Shown here one piece after another: positions 26,301 to 37,306 of a stretch of 64,000 nucleotides of DNA. Source of the DNA: Steromphala cineraria (taxonomy: Eukaryota; Mollusca; Gastropoda; Trochida; Trochidae); assembly GCA_916613615.1 (NCBI GenBank), contig OU744721.1, forward strand, positions 81,039,060 through 81,103,059, in the 5' to 3' direction. Numbering within the stretch: the first letter of the stretch is position 1; each line of letters begins with the position of its first letter. Position numbers and translations under genes: made by a program. The notes beneath the pieces are model-generated. The model made no database searches. It worked only from the letters and a program-made list of their open reading frames with translations, and had not been told where the DNA came from.

Positions 26301-28128
26301 GTCAACTAGTTTATTGATTTTTGGAGTATGGATTAATTTCTAAAAATCCCCTAAGAAATAGCTTCCTTAAATATTCTGATTTACAATATTTCAGTAATTT
26401 CATTTACGATATCATGATCAGTCATCATAACTTCAATAGGTATAAAAGTAATTACTAAAGTAATTAAATATGATTTAAGCATTATATATATGCCAAACAA
26501 TTCCTCTTATTTCGTGTTTTGAGTGTGTGTGTGTGTGTGTATTGCTTGAGTATTAACACATACATTTGTAATGACAAAGGTTAGGATAGTGAAATCATGC
26601 TTTCTATTTTAATCTTAGGAAGATTTCATAGATCAATGAGAAATAAAACCAGAAAATTGTTTACTTAGGCATATAAGTTGAGTTTTTTAAAATAATAATT
26701 TACCTTTTTAACAAAAAAGGCACTATGGTGCACACGTTTTTACTATCTTATTGAACATGTGAACAAGGGTAAGTGTTACGTGTTAAAACATAAATCTTAG
26801 GCCTAACTTTAGCCTATTTTCTGTATAATTTTAAGATTATATCTATTCTATTAAATTTTGACTAAAACTCACATCGGTCAAAAACCGCTTCATAATTGGT
26901 AAAATTCACTATGTGATACCTAAGCTAGACATAAATCAGATAATATGATAGGAACTCTTTGGAGATGATAGACCTATATATAGTTGCAGTAGGGAGAAAA
27001 TAACAGTGACAGTGACTCTCTGACGGGTTTTTAGCTGTGCATGGGGATTCTTTTCACATAATATATGAATTGAAAGAAAGGTACTTAATGACACAAACCG
27101 TTCATGACAGTTTACGATCATTTTAATTTGTTAGAAGTCATATCATTAATAAAAACGTCAATTGTAAGCACGTAGAACGTCGACGTAAGATTGCAGCCAC
27201 TTAATGGCGGACGATACTAGCGCCACCCAAAGGGAGGTAACTGAGAGCGGCATGACGCACTGCTCTGTGGAGAGGTCTATAGTCATAAAGTTTACAAGGA
27301 GAGGACGGTTGTTATTCATTCCGGGTTTCCCAATTCTGTGGGCGAGATCGCTATCTATCAGATGCAGAGTTCATTGTTTCACACAACCTCTCTATGTGTA
27401 GTGTACTTACCTATATCTTACAGTAGTACATTCTCTTGACGTTGTTCAATTCTGTAGAAATTAGTCATTTTGTCCGTTAGAAAGCTCATGTAGATGAAGA
27501 TGAAGAATTCTTGGTTACGTCTCATGTTGTCGATGTTCCGCCGTGAAACTAGCAGTTTCTTTACGAGTTTCCGAACTGATATCACGAATGTGCGAATCTC
27601 CCGTAAAATCTCAGCCAGAATATCTTCTTTGAGGGATTCAAATAGATCTTCTCGTAAGGACTTGTTTACATAAGCATTCTGTTTTGGTGATCCGGGATGA
27701 ATTTCACTATCCCAAGAAGGCAGCATAATGTTAAGTGCACATGAGGTTAACTCCATTAAACATAGATGAAATGATATAGATTGATCATGAACAACACCAC
27801 TGTACTATTATGTACAAAAAAAATCTTTACATTGATAGTAATTTAAAAAGGAATTGAATAGTTCAATTAACTTTTTTACTCTTTGACAGTTTCATTTGTT
27901 GTACACAATTCAATATCATTAACTTTTTATTTCATTGCAGGACCATTGACAGCAGACGAAGAAATATTCGTAATGGATGATTCATCTGTTGCTAATGCAA
28001 ACAAGAAAAGAAAGGAATCTGCTGGACCAATGAGACCAGATACTCGGAGATTGTTGGACGAATTCTACAGGCCTCACAATGAACAGCTGGCAAAGCTTCT
28101 GGACGATAAGGGGTATCTGTGGAAGTGA
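17054..28128 (+). CDS. Carbohydrate sulfotransferase 15-like gene, copy A (7 exons)
   Basis: The seven exons are 17054-17302, 18035-18233, 20810-20923, 21259-21415, 21623-21785, 22417-22564 and 27941-28128. From the ATG at 17060 they join in frame to 403 codons plus TGA. The product is a type II Golgi membrane protein with a short cytosolic tail, a TM anchor (residues 12-32), a stem, and a PAPS-dependent sulfotransferase domain. The 5'-phosphosulfate loop is LPKSGTT (Lys115) and the 3'-phosphate site is RNPTDRLYS (Arg233, Ser241). Block order matches vertebrate CHST15 (GalNAc-4-sulfate 6-O-sulfotransferase), which is about 560 residues, so this one has a shorter stem. The acceptor sugar is unknown. 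An acceptor-like TTGCAG before 17054 suggests an upstream non-coding exon. Oddities are KESHW where copy B has KEPHW, and a hybrid-looking exon 6. Confidence 0.9.
17900..17992 (+). mobile_element. LINE 3'-end insertion in copy A intron 1
   Basis: About 93 bp absent from the aligned intron of copy B (near 63800). It ends in TGACACTCAAATAAAAGAAT followed by five TTC repeats, which is the style of a non-LTR retrotransposon tail. A short CATCAT occurs at both edges and is a possible target duplication. It stops about 40 bp before the exon 2 acceptor. It must be newer than the gene duplication, unless copy B lost it precisely. Confidence 0.55.
18035..18233 (+). CDS. Copy A exon 2: PAPS 5'-phosphosulfate loop
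   Basis: Acceptor TTTTTCAG, donor GTAAGC, phases 0 and 1. It encodes residues 82-147, beginning TRPSYLPGLKNPCWY, with a Cys pair (94 and 104) and the PAPS loop GLPKSGTTDLYR (Lys115, Ser116, Gly117, Thr118, Thr119). It ends with KESHWISRRRF. CHST15-type enzymes normally read KEPHW here, as copy B does, so Ser139 replaces a conserved Pro. No Met codon occurs early in this frame, so the exon is easy to miss as an open frame. About 8 of 199 bases differ from copy B, most of them in the last third. Confidence 0.92.
20205..20560 (+). pseudogene. Tc1-like transposase relic inside copy A intron 2
   Basis: A helix-turn-helix fragment reads VSKQTIWKRLITAGLNSKTR and is followed, in another frame, by WLARSPVRNPIEHVWNM, the diverged catalytic SPDLNPIEHVWN block. 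The middle of the transposase is gone and the frames are broken. Copy A's intron 2 is about 760 bp longer than copy B's, and this relic lies within the surplus, so it probably inserted in copy A after the duplication. No TIRs could be defined. Confidence 0.7.
20810..20923 (+). CDS. Copy A exon 3: helical linker of sulfotransferase domain
   Basis: Acceptor CATTTCAG, donor GTAAGAG, phases 1 and 1. It encodes residues 148-185, a charged, probably helical segment (VKNKTFYERDLKEYTQFF) leading to HQSVI just before the next conserved strand. It differs from copy B at about 16 of 114 bases, much more than the neighbouring exon 4. Confidence 0.88.
21259..21415 (+). CDS. Copy A exon 4: GDGSAST block and 3'-phosphate Arg
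   Basis: Acceptor ACTCTAG, donor GTGGGT, phases 1 and 2. It encodes residues 186-237 (GDGSASTLWYNNYWYG to MAIMRNPTD). Arg233 is the expected 3'-phosphate contact, with its Ser partner in exon 5. It matches copy B's exon 4 at all but one of 157 bases (Ile214 versus Val), including silent sites. An open frame on the opposite strand here is only a shadow of this exon. Confidence 0.93.
21623..21785 (+). CDS. Copy A exon 5: LYSGYLFF and helical region
   Basis: Acceptor TTTGCAG, donor GTAAAT, phases 2 and 0. It encodes residues 238-292, starting RLYSGYLFFS, which supplies Ser241 of the 3'-phosphate site. It continues with KKSKDDFHNMVVNAINMF and a pair of conserved Cys residues (SCLSTSSMRACAYND) that matches the disulfide region of CHST15. 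About 13 of 163 bases differ from copy B. Confidence 0.92.
21847..21869 (+). repeat. Poly-C tract in copy A intron 5
   Basis: A run of 23 C residues lies 61 bp after exon 5. The length is likely unreliable, since such runs are prone to sequencing and assembly error. It is not at the same place as the poly-G tract in copy B (53005-53030). Confidence 0.9.
22291..22317 (+). pseudogene. Decayed 5' fragment of a second exon 6
   Basis: TTCGAATCCATGTTGGTCTC closely matches the start of exon 6 (TTCGACTCCATATTGGTCTT at 22418), with about 17 of 20 identical. It lies about 126 bp upstream and has lost its AG acceptor. Copy B has the same relic in the same relative place (54866-54890), so the partial exon duplication is older than the gene duplication. 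The frame is not open beyond it. Confidence 0.55.
22417..22564 (+). CDS. Copy A exon 6: VRLHIGLYDVFVQDW block
   Basis: Acceptor CTAACAG, donor GTGAGT, phases 0 and 1. It encodes residues 293-341, starting VRLHIGLYDVFVQDWM, with HFIRFEDYVQNR and ending RNIYKFLKI. Against copy B the first 111 bases differ at about 10 positions, while the last 37 differ at about 14. That end instead matches a 31-nt relic downstream of copy B's exon 6 (50298-50328). The exon therefore looks like a fusion of two exon 6 variants. Confidence 0.9.
23585..23880. repeat. Dispersed repeat with GTCCGTCCGTAAACTT, copy 1
   Basis: It contains AAGGCCCGATGGGCTTATAG, CATGGCGTGGTGTCCGGCG, CGTCCGTCCGTAAACTTTC, two TTCTTCTCCAGAAGCATAAG blocks about 75 bp apart, and CTTGTGTACAGACTCC. 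The same landmarks recur at 28845-29270. It looks like a dispersed repeat with internal tandem units. It is not coding. Confidence 0.65.
25182..27287. mobile_element. Possible 2.1-kb DNA transposon with imperfect TIRs
   Basis: CTATAGACCTCTCCAC lies at the left edge and its reverse complement at the right edge. Further in, GCCATTAAGCGGCTGCAA (left) pairs with GCCATTAAGTGGCTGCAA read from the right. The flanks carry an identical 9-mer AAGTTTACA (25173-25181 and 27288-27296), a possible target duplication. The ends are offset by about 3 bp, so the boundaries are approximate. Two inverted copies of one short repeat is the alternative. No transposase was seen inside. Confidence 0.45.
27418..27756 (-). 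CDS. Unrecognised 112-codon frame, antisense in copy A intron 6
   Basis: I do not recognise this protein. The frame begins MELTSCALNIMLPSWDSE, has a long charged helical stretch (SLREDLFESLKEDILAEILR, then REIRTFVISVRKLVKKLL), and ends FYRIEQRQENVLL followed by TAA. Base composition is less AT-rich than the flanks and reads more like coding DNA than most chance frames here. Just after its last Leu codons comes ACT-GTAAGA, and a little further TAG-GTAAGT, both good splice donors, so it could be a first coding exon of a gene or of a mobile element running toward lower coordinates. No partner exon was found. Confidence 0.35.
   Translation of the reverse strand: MELTSCALNIMLPSWDSEIHPGSPKQNAYVNKSLREDLFESLKEDILAEILREIRTFVISVRKLVKKLLVSRRNIDNMRRNQEFFIFIYMSFLTDKMTNFYRIEQRQENVLL
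27941..28128 (+). CDS. Copy A exon 7: C-terminus of sulfotransferase
   Basis: Acceptor ATTGCAG, entering phase 1, with TGA at 28126-28128. It encodes residues 342-403: RPLTADEEIFVMDDSSVANA, a basic KKRKESAGPM segment, then LLDEFYRPHNEQLAKLLDD and a final GYLWK. FYRPHNEQL is the conserved C-terminal block of CHST15-type enzymes. About 5 of 188 bases differ from copy B, and the match continues into the 3' UTR. Confidence 0.93.
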
Positions 28129-28315
28129 ACAGCAGGCAGCAGAAGTGTTGTTCTGCTTCTGGTCATTTAACATTATGCACGTGGGAATATTGAGCTTCGA
28201 TTCCGAAATTCCTCTTGGATGAAAAACCGCTATGTTGAGCATATGATACATCTGTTAGTGACCAACTACTTTATTATTCCTGAGAAATTTAGTGACAAAA
28301 CTTACAGAATCATGT

Positions 28316-28321
28316 AATAAA
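28316..28321 (+). promoter_or_regulatory. Candidate polyadenylation signal of copy A
   Basis: AATAAA lies 188 bp after the copy A stop, just inside the end of the aligned 3' flank. The matching place in copy B (near 49495) reads GTGGTATTTA, so copy B would need another signal. Position and motif are the only evidence. Confidence 0.4.
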
Positions 28322-28844
28322 AAGAGATTACCAAACCAGGTCTCGTTTGATAACACAATTGATTTTTAAGGAGCAATTGTCCCGGGGCCATATGATTTTC
28401 CTCAGTTTAAAATAAATAGGTATTGACTTCCTCATGAGTCTATAATTGAATTATATTTGTCCTAGGAAATCAGTCTTTCTCTACACCAGTAACTATAGCT
28501 AGTACTTAAAATCTTGCTGAGGACATTATGTTTCCTCTTCCGTGTCTGTCGTGGTTCCAAAATGCTTATGTATTTGCCACAAAGGGTTCAATATTGTGTG
28601 AAACTTGTTAATTTGTTAGACGAAGTGGTTTAGTGCTGCCTTTTACTTTTTATATTATTCCTAATTCTAATGTTTTTTTCCTGTGTCAAAGTACACTGGA
28701 TATAGGGGGAAATAACTTTATGGGCTTTTATACCAAAAATCTGTGTGGTATAATTCCATTTGACATGGAATGTAGGTAGACCCATGGATCCTCTTACTAA
28801 TAATGTTTCGTATTCCTTACATTTAAAATTTTGACTCATCAGGC

Positions 28845-29270
28845 CTAATGGGTTTATTGCATGGTATGGTGTTCGGCCCAACCGTCCGTCAGTCCGTAAA
28901 CTTCTCATGAAAAAGGTGTAGAATCTGAAATCTTGTGTACAGACTCCTTGACTAGTGAGGATTATAATTTATTGCTTTGATCACACCCTTTAAATCTAGT
29001 TTCAATTTCTTCTCAGTAACCAAAAGACATAGAAAGCTGAAATCGTGTATACAGACTCCTTGACAAGTGAGGATTATGATTTATAGCTTTGGTGACCCTG
29101 TGGTCGCTACTAAGGGCCACATCCCAAAAAACGTTTTTCATATTTTTATCCTGAAGAATAAGGCCCAGAAAGCTGAAGTTAATGGACGGATGGTGGAGGG
29201 ACGGACGCAGGACAAAATGTCATGTCATATGCCCATCGGAGCCATATTTGTAATATGCGTGGGTTCCTCT
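28845..29270. repeat. Dispersed repeat with GTCAGTCCGTAAACTT, copy 2
   Basis: It shares AGGCCTAATGGGTTTATTGC, CATGGTATGGTGTTCGGC, CCGTCAGTCCGTAAACTTC and CTTGTGTACAGACTCCTTGA with 23585-23880, in the same order. The GTGTACAGACTCCTTGAC block then recurs about 110 bp later, showing tandem units. No gene is encoded. Confidence 0.65.
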
Positions 29271-30169
29271 ATCTCTGAACCTTGAAAGAACATGAGGTTA
29301 TTATTGTGAAGTGATTTGAAAATTTTAAAAAACGTCTCATATGGACATAAACTTATTTCAGTATCTGTGATTTCCTTTAGATTGAGATTATTATGATGAT
29401 TATTGTTTTGATTACCTTACATTATTCATTGTAAAGCGCTTAACAATTTAAGGAATCAATATTTACTCTTTTGCGAAATTTCCAAATATATTAAACTTCA
29501 GAAGAATCATATCGACAAATAAATCTCAAGACTTAGTCAATTTATCAAAAATTCTCAAACGTCTTTCATCTCTTGTGAGAAAGGAATAAGTGCATTTTAA
29601 ACTTGTGAGTCTATCTTCCATCGTGAATTATATATTTATTTATTTATATGTATTACATTTTGTGAATATGCTCTTGTACCACCAAGGTATTTTCATGAGA
29701 ATAAAGAATTGAATTGATAGCGTATACAGGGTAGCATGTTTTGTAATTTGTGCACAGGGGAGCAACGTCTCTTCATGGACGATTGCAGACAGGCACTTCC
29801 TACGTGTGCTCCATATGTCTTTAGAATATTTGGATTGTGAAATTGTCATTCGATGACAACCACCGGTAGCATTCACTTAAATCTTCTTCGGTAATGCAAA
29901 CTTGCTGTCAGTCAAGATTGAAGTTACTTGTCGAAGGGCATATCTTTCTTATATAACTTGACTTTTGAGATGACTGACATGCATATCCGATTATCCTAAA
30001 GGAATCTGAAGTCTTGAGCACAAGTATTTTGGGATTAACTTTCTGGAATGTTATGTAACTATGAATTTGATGCCTTTGTTAAATGATTACTTCAAGAACC
30101 ATGTTAAAAAATAGAGACAAGTGTAAACTGACTCAGACTGTATTAGTAAGCAAATGTATATTCGATGTA

Positions 30170-30420
30170 TTTGTCATGTCATTAGATGTTGCCATCCAAA
30201 AGAGAGAAAATCGGAGATAAAGAAGTTCGACAGCATGAGAGAACAGACGAAAAAGAGGGATATAAAGCAGGTTTTAGAACGACACAAGTTTGGTCTGGTT
30301 TCTACCAATTGACCTTTAAAGCTTGGGTGACCGTACCAGGAGCATGTGAGCTCCATCTGGCATAGCTCCAAGGGTCGGCGAAGCACACAAGCCACCACAC
30401 CGCAATAATGTTTTGAGTCA
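30170..30420 (+). repeat. Dispersed repeat, copy 2 (pairs with 11750-12060)
   Basis: It matches the first copy in order: AGAACGACACAAGTTTGGTC, then GGAGCATGTGAGCTCCATCT, then GGCATAGCTCCAAGGG, then GCACACAAGCCACCACACC. Identity is perhaps three quarters by eye. The 74-codon minus-strand frame over it is not a gene. Confidence 0.6.
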
Positions 30421-30529
30421 AATGGGATGGCATATAATCAACTCAAACACATTCCAAAATATATGAAGTTACTAAATCTACCTGCCATCGGTTATTCATG
30501 CAAAATTTGAGTTGTAAGTTAAATCTTTA

Positions 30530-30612
30530 ATCTAGATGGCGGCTTCCACGTTTTATATACCGGTAGCTGGAATATTGCTGACAGCACATTAAACCTCAAC
30601 TCACTCACTCTT
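30530..30612 (+). repeat. Gastropod-style short repeat ending in CTCACTCACTC
   Basis: It reads AGATGGCGGCTTCC, then CCGGTAGCTGGAATATTGCT, then AACTCACTCACTC. This GCTGGAATATTGCTGA to CTCACTCACTC arrangement is one that I associate from memory with a very abundant repeat of abalone-type genomes. It is the main clue to the host lineage. Confidence 0.5.
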
Positions 30613-31591
30613 TCATAAATAAAATCAAAGGCCATACGATAAAACTTTGAGGTATTCTCCTGACGAGAACTTGGAATGCTAGGTAACAATCGATATATCT
30701 CACCCTTTTGATAGATTTCGAGACTGTATGTTTGTGTTTTTGTCTATCTCTTTGGATGTCATTTCTGTTAATCGACGAAGCGGGGATGTGTCGTGAAAGA
30801 AGCCATGCGATTGGCACGCTGCTTGAGGCAGCGTAGATAACTCATTGGACGATATGCAACTAAGGACAGGTAATTTGTGAATCGCATTCAGCCCATATTG
30901 GGTCCAGAGATTAGTGGAGATATAATCGGAACGTAAACTCTGGATTATCGAGAATGGAAAATGCAAGGCATCTTATGAACCCAAATGAAGGATAGAAATT
31001 TAAAAAATATGAGCCATATATGCAAGGACGTAAAAAATATTCTTTTACATGTGATGGACCTGGACTTCCGACATTCTCAAGTACCCGATATTTTTATACT
31101 TAGTTCATCTAAATTTGTGTTTACAATGTAGTTCATTGGATATTAAACAGAACGGAAGGGAACAGAAGAATTGGGTTGGTTAAAGAGACGAAATTAAAAC
31201 ATTTCATTACATCCAATTTGTTATTATTTCTTCTTTAGAGTTGAAAGATAATATACAAATACTAATATGTATTTTAACAAAGGAAGAGAATATATGTTTT
31301 TGTAACTGTTACTTGTCGTTGTTGACAAAACAAACACCTTTTAGGCGAAATGGCGCATTTCATTTATAATAAATTCAGACGAAAAAAGTATTTTACGTTA
31401 TATGCTGAAGAAAAACCAAATAATAACGTTTACACAAATTCATGAACTATTAAAATCTGTTTTAGCTCACAAGGGGCAAAGCGCTCCCCCAGGCTCATTT
31501 TGCCCCATTTTGTAGCATTCGATGTTTCATAAATCTACCGAAGGGGAATCGAAAACACTAATTCTTAAAAATTTCAAAAGGAAGGATGGAA

Positions 31592-32232
31592 CACAAGCAC
31601 TTGGGGCATGGATATTGCTCATATACTATATATAACAAGGCTTTCCAACCGGCATTTTGATCCCGAAATATATACATAATTACAACGTATTCTTTTGGTG
31701 ACATCGGATACATATCATCTGTAACGTGTTCCCCAATGCCTTATCTTTCATTCGACATTGATCTTAGACATATGTCATCCTCTTAATTAGAACTAATAAA
31801 CGTTTGATTATGTCAGGCGAGTTCTACGGCGTTATCACAAGACGGAAGTGCCCATATATAGAAGCAAAAGGTCATGACCTCCTGTTTCATTGGTCACCAT
31901 TTGTTTGTTTCTGCTTTTGGGCCAATGGGAGAGGAGGTCGCAACCTTTTGACAATATTTTGAACACTTCCGTCTTGCGATGACGCCGTAAGAATCGCCTG
32001 AAATAATTAAACGCTAATTAGTTCTAATTATGAAGGTGACATATATGTATAAGATCAATGTCGAATGAAATATAATGCATTTGAAAACACGTTATAAGTG
32101 ATATGTAACTGATATCACAAAAATAATGTGTTGTAATTATGTTTATATTTTTATGTTTCGGGATCAAAATGCCGGTTGGAAAGCCTTGTTATATATGGTA
32201 TATGTGCACTGCCAATGCATCAAGTGTTTGAG
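31592..32232. mobile_element. 641-bp palindromic element with 8-bp TSD (hAT-type MITE candidate)
   Basis: The two halves are long imperfect reverse complements, with arms of roughly 280-300 bp and a short centre around 31880-31935. Clear paired blocks include ATATAACAAGGCTTTCCAAC and CGGCATTTTGATCCCGAAA, and near the centre CAAGACGGAAGTG. The ends read CACAAGCACTTGGGGCATGG (left) and CTCAAACACTTGATGCATTG (right, reversed). The 8-mer GGATGGAA sits directly outside both ends (31584-31591 and 32233-32240). An 8-bp target duplication fits the hAT superfamily. No transposase is present, so it is non-autonomous. Confidence 0.75.
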
Positions 32233-33955
<1,723 letters not shown>

Positions 33956-35259
33956 TCAGCATACACTTTGGGACAAAGGTAGGCCTATATCATACTTTAT
34001 AATCTGTTTGATAATATGTGTTGTTACTCTGCTGAAGTGGCCATTGTACGTATTAAATTACAAGTAGGTTTAATAAAATTGGAAATATTATGCACAACAA
34101 CAATATGCACAGCATATGCATGCTAATGATTGAACGAACAAACGGAATTGCAGACATGAGAGTAGTTTATTTCCATATATTCATAAAATATTCTCCCACG
34201 AAATATTCGGTGTTAGAATCGCCGACTTCCATAGCTTGAGTCGGCCGAACATAACTTGCTAGGTTGGATATAATGACATGGATATGTTGCAAAACTAATA
34301 AATTACACACATGAGGTGAATTTTCAACTTTTCACCAACATTTTGAGTGGTTTTGAAGGCAATATCGTTCCGACGCTGAGACCATCGGAATTGTGCACAG
34401 AGTAAAAGTCTTCGTCGGTTAAACGTGGGGTCAGGCCAAAGATCAACATCCTATTATAAATGAGGCCTGCCACCTAATTTATAATTGTAGAACTATATAT
34501 GTATACTGAACCAACGATCTAGGTCATATTCTAAATATATCACGCTGCATGTTCAGTAGATCTGATTATAAATACATGTTTTCAAAGTGATCATTTAGTG
34601 ATCATGACATCGTTAAATATTACTTGTAACGTGTTCGTAACTGATCAACCTAATAGTAAACATATGCATTAGTCTTATTTCAATGTCACCAGCGTACTTA
34701 CAGAAACATTACTTTTAATTCGCTAGGCGAGCCCAATTTGAAATTAAATCGCGTGGTTATAAAAAAGTGGATTATGCAATTTTTGAATGCGAAATAATGC
34801 TCTAATCTAGAACAAATGCAGAATCGTCTCTATATTAATTTGATCTTGATTGAGTCTGTTTAAATTTATCAGTGTCTTGAATAGAAAATATTATTACTCT
34901 TTTAATATGACATTTATAGCGAAATCATATTCCAAAGTTCAATGTGCCAAATAGTTTGTATTACCCACATGGTGACGTAATGCATTTATGCTATAGCCCT
35001 ATTCATTGGTCATTTGATTTGGATACAACACATGGAATTGGCGCGGATTCTCTTTTAAAATGTCAACAGTAATATAGAGAGAATTTCAGCAAATTGTGAA
35101 AAAAATCAAAACATTACTGCTTGGTGCCTTTGGACACTAAGCAATAAGGGGGTGGTAACCGAACTTCTTTTTGCAGCCAGGATAATGGCGATCATTTTAA
35201 GATCCCTGGCCTGTTGGGAAATCAGCTCAACTCATTTCTTGGCTCAATTCTTCATCATT
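33956..35259. other. Intergenic, nothing recognised
   Basis: AT-rich sequence between the RecQ-like fragment and the piggyBac-like element. No exon, RNA gene or repeat structure was recognised. Confidence 0.5.
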
Positions 35260-35263
35260 TTAA

Positions 35264-37302
35264 CCCTCACGCAGTATCGCGAGGCCTTTGAGGCCCGGTT
35301 ACATGTTTGACATTACCCTGAATCAACACATTTGAAATATGCGACTTCTTACTTCATGTATTCCTCCATTGATATGTTTTCCAAGGCTACGTATGACGTC
35401 ATAACTGTAGACAAGATATTATTTTTTTAATTGACGTTGTAAGAAAATACATACGTTTGCTGTAAGCTCGGGCCTCAAAGGCCCAGGTTAAACCCTTGTT
35501 TCAGTACAAAATATACAGAATCGCAACAAACAAATAAATAAATAATACCCCTTGAGATTACTTCCTGATGTAGATAAACCAAAATCCGAAAAAAAGGTTA
35601 CATAGCAAAAATAATATACTGTCCCAAAACTGAAACGCATACTGGTTTGTAATTTTTCAGGAAATATATTTCTTCGCCTTAAAAAACTAAAATGTTACAT
35701 TATTTTAATGATATCAAAGCAAAAAAAATCATGTCAGTAAAAGAGTATGCCAAAACAAGAACCCTAGTTTTAGGTTTGTTTCCTTATTCAGTTGATCACA
35801 AAATGGCGTTGAAGTCAATCTTATGAAATCATGGCATTTGAAATTCTTGCTTGACTTCCCTTTGGAAATGAATTGACAAATTGATGGAGTCCCCATTATG
35901 CAATTCTATCCCCCTTTCTGCAATGCAATGAGCAGTTGTTGGTGTGTCTCGGGCGTATTGTGACTTTAATTCATACCGTTGATGTTTTATTTGGGTTTGT
36001 ATCTAGTGTTTGAGAAGGCATAACAACTTCTTGACTTAAAAAGGCAGTTTAATGAGCCATCTGATGTTCTGCAAGCAACTACAAGTCATATCCATAGAAG
36101 CACTACCTTTGTCAGTCAATAATCTGGTGCAATCAACGTTCATGGGTACCACCCATGGTTCGCTAGTTCCAGCCGATGCTCACATGTATCATCGCAATGC
36201 ATAACCACAATGGTGTTGCGGGCTTTCTCCCTGCAATAATACTAGCAGCCGCGATATAAGTGAAATACTCTTCAAAGCGGCGATAAACACCAGTTCATGG
36301 ACGTTATTGAAATTGTGATCAACCTCTCAACTTCTTCAAAACCATCAATTAACAGCATAATTGTGTGCCAAATATTGTATACAACCCAACCACTCTGTTT
36401 CAACCGAATCTGTTGACCTATGGCATAAACTATGGCAACATTTTCCTTTTTCCAACTGAAAACTACCCAAAGGTAACGTTATTTTTAGTTATTGGTGAAT
36501 TTGCGAGTTTTTGGTAAACCAAACTCTCCTGAAGTTTTGAGTTCAAGATCATGATCATAAAACGCCAGTTCATATGATTGAGTTCTTTGAAGCCACCAAA
36601 AACAGGGGCGATAACTGGCCTTCATGGTCAAATACCCTATTCATGCAAACGCTTTCGTAAAGTTTAAATTTGGTGGACTTTTTAACCCAAATCAGTGATG
36701 ATGTGAATAATTTGTATCCCTGTGGCAAGAGAATGAAGAAAAATTTTAACCCGAAGGTATTTTGGGTTTTGGTGGCAACTCTTTAATGCACACATGCATT
36801 TTAAGCTCTTTTGGTCGGAATTGGCCTGTAGGAACGAACCAAAAATGCGCAAAATGGCGATAATGAATATTAAAATGCAAGACTACTGTGAATCGTGAAA
36901 CTTCGGTTTCAATTTCATGTTCGACAGCGTTTTAATTTCTGACACTCTGTCGATACATAATGGTAACCTTTGTTCCATGTAGAATTGAATAAAAAAATTG
37001 AAACAATGATTGCCTTCGGTTGGTCAAAGGAACCACATGATCTAGCGTTTGCTCTTACGTGAATACTGGTTTACATTTTTCCAAGTAATGTTTTACCAAA
37101 AAACCCTGCAAATGAGTCTCAAATAAACATATCACAGTTAAATTTGTGAGGATTGCAACACAGTTGACATATTATACATAATATCATAAATAATATTGAC
37201 CCTTTTGCCCTGGCAGCGTTCCTGGGTTGCGTGTGCAAGTGCCTGGGCCTCTGAGGCCCACATGGCCGCAAAGGTGGTGTCATTAACGATACTGCGTGAG
37301 GG
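35264..37302. mobile_element. piggyBac-like element, 2.0 kb, non-autonomous
   Basis: Both ends carry the 16-bp inverted repeat CCCTCACGCAGTATCG, and both are bordered by TTAA (35260-35263 and 37303-37306), the hallmark of piggyBac insertions. Subterminal GGGCCTCAAAGGCCC-type palindromes (35283-35296, 35469-35484, 37246-37262) lie near both ends. I found no open frame long enough for the roughly 550-residue transposase and no recognisable DDE blocks, so it is probably mobilised in trans. An internal GAAACGCATAC near 35625 resembles the end of another Tc1-type element and may be a nested remnant. Confidence 0.8.
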
Positions 37303-37306
37303 TTAA

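Larger units (their letters stand above)
22905..27890 (+). other. About 5 kb of extra sequence in copy A intron 6
   Basis: Intron sequence 22565-22905 aligns with copy B 50297-49895, where exon 7 follows soon after. In copy A about 5 kb separates that aligned part from exon 7. It holds a dispersed repeat (23585-23880), a possible 2.1-kb TIR element (25182-27287), a short TG repeat near 26522, and a minus-strand open frame (27418-27756). Outside these I recognise nothing. Confidence 0.6.

Noticed and set aside
29390..29460. LINE tail with TGTAAAGCGCTT
   Set aside because: The ATT-rich part lies on the wrong side of the GCGCTT motif for an L2-type end, and no coding remnant is nearby.
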